Positions 63,413-64,000 of a DNA stretch of 64,000 nt are shown piece after piece. The translations under genes and the position numbers were made by a program. The stretch is taken from the NCBI RefSeq assembly GCF_013744875.1, contig NZ_CP059399.1:3038001-3102000 (forward strand), read 5' to 3'. How positions within the stretch are numbered: the first letter of the stretch is position 1; each line of letters opens with the position of its first letter. A model generated the notes under the pieces. It searched no databases. It was not told where the DNA came from and saw only the letters and a program-made list of their open reading frames with translations. This DNA comes from Nocardia huaxiensis (GTDB lineage: Bacteria; Actinomycetota; Actinomycetes; Mycobacteriales; Mycobacteriaceae).

Positions 63413-64000
63413 ATGACTAGCGGTAACCAGCGGGTGGTCGTGGGTGGTCGGGCGTTGACGCGGGCGGAGGTGGTCGCGGTCGCGCGGGGCGGCGCGGGGG
63501 TGGAATTGGACGGGGTGGATCTGGCGCGGCTGGGGAAGGTCCGGGGGTACATCGACGAGCTGGCGCAGGGGGAGCGGGCCGTCTACGGGGTGTCGACCGG
63601 GTTCGGAGCGCTTGCGCTGCGGCACATTCCGGCGGAGCGGCGCACGGACCTGCAGCGGTCGCTGATCCGGTCGCATGCGGCGGGGGCCGGTGCGGCGGTC
63701 GAGGCGGAGGTGGTCCGGGCCATGATGGTGCTGCGGCTGCGGACGCTGATGTCGGGGTTCACGGGGGTGCGGCCGGAGACCGCGGTGGCCCTGGCGGGAT
63801 TGATCGACAGCGGGCTCATTCCCGTTGTGCCGGAATACGGTTCGCTGGGATGCTCGGGGGATCTGGCTCCGCTGGCGGCGGTTGCGCTGGCCTTGATGGG
63901 GGAGGGGTCGGTGCTGGCGGGGGACGGCGTGCGGCCCATGGGGGAGGCCATGGCGGAGGCGGGATTGACGCCTTTGACGCTGGCCGAGAAGGAGGGTCTG
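63413..64000 (+). CDS. hutH: Histidine ammonia-lyase, N-terminal part (3' end cut by window)
   Basis: The first 196 residues are visible, and the frame is open at the window end. The N-terminus is MTSGNQRVVVGGRALTRAEV. YGVSTGFGALA contains the catalytic Tyr of the HAL/PAL family. The electrophilic prosthetic group motif is GSLGCSGDLAPLAAVAL: the triad is Cys-Ser-Gly, which the family pattern allows in place of Ala-Ser-Gly. The enzyme deaminates histidine to urocanate, the first step of histidine use. Homology to histidase rather than tyrosine ammonia-lyase is the usual choice, but the discriminating residues lie beyond the window. The other hut genes, if linked, lie to the right. Confidence 0.85.
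   Translation, partial: MTSGNQRVVVGGRALTRAEVVAVARGGAGVELDGVDLARLGKVRGYIDELAQGERAVYGVSTGFGALALRHIPAERRTDLQRSLIRSHAAGAGAAVEAEVVRAMMVLRLRTLMSGFTGVRPETAVALAGLIDSGLIPVVPEYGSLGCSGDLAPLAAVALALMGEGSVLAGDGVRPMGEAMAEAGLTPLTLAEKEGL

Noticed and set aside
63840..63880. Cys-Ser-Gly instead of Ala-Ser-Gly in the ammonia-lyase prosthetic-group motif
   Set aside because: The family pattern permits Cys at this position, so it is not taken as loss of activity.

Overview
This 64 kb window is high-GC actinobacterial chromosome, most likely Nocardia or a close mycolic-acid-group relative. The evidence is the GC-rich third codon positions, frequent GTG starts, a complete conservon (CvnA-B-C-D plus P450s), a PknK-type kinase-MalT fusion, an Mtb12-like secreted antigen behind an IdeR-like box, a GT87 glycosyltransferase, and many TetR, LuxR and P450 genes. 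The genus is inference; the phylum is secure. I see no rRNA, IS element, prophage or CRISPR array. One tRNA-Ala(GGC) is present. Both window ends cut genes: a GAF-LuxR regulator on the left and histidine ammonia-lyase on the right. || 0-4.8 kb: regulator fragment, VOC protein, a divergent LysR/SDR pair with a perfect dyad between them, an HPF/RaiA-type protein and a second MurG-like glycosyltransferase. || 4.9-11.9 kb: terpene island. It holds a two-domain geosmin-synthase-type cyclase whose second-domain Asp-rich motif reads NDLLS, coupled to a polyprenyl diphosphate synthase and preceded by a Crp-like site. An orphan regulatory pair (unknown protein plus Roadblock/LC7-like protein), a DUF574-type methyltransferase and a P450 follow. 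|| 11.9-17.4 kb: a minus-strand operon of PAP2 phosphatase, membrane-anchored Ser/Thr kinase, 48-aa one-TM protein, zinc-ribbon TRAFAC-like GTPase and GAP1-like GTPase-associated protein with a duplicated C-terminal module. This is the best candidate for a poorly described system. || 17.5-29.7 kb: tRNA-Ala, acyltransferase, LAL regulator, an atypical SDR lacking YxxxK, secreted hydrolase, GT39-type glycosyltransferase, an orphan Rnl2-like RNA ligase, P450, a DUF1772-type protein behind two CTAGC-N3-GCTAG dyads, and a single-domain LuxR protein. || 29.8-47.3 kb: a membrane-anchored beta-propeller protein with a polytopic LRV-tailed partner, two MFS exporters with a TetR, a DUF3754-type protein, TAP-like peptidase, PucR regulator, secreted lipase, TetR, HAAS/DUF4153-type membrane protein and a GT87 mannosyltransferase. 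|| 47.3-52.5 kb: conservon read leftward, cvnA-B-C-D-P450-P450, every junction overlapping or very close. The first P450 lacks the K-helix EXXR motif (E-V-L-F), as reported for CYP157. || 52.6-64 kb: two small secreted proteins, PknK-like kinase, HbpS/GlcG-like protein, a NarL-type two-component pair whose kinase is broken by one in-frame TAA, a TetR/AarF pair sharing two operator-like dyads, an SRPBCC protein and the start of hutH.
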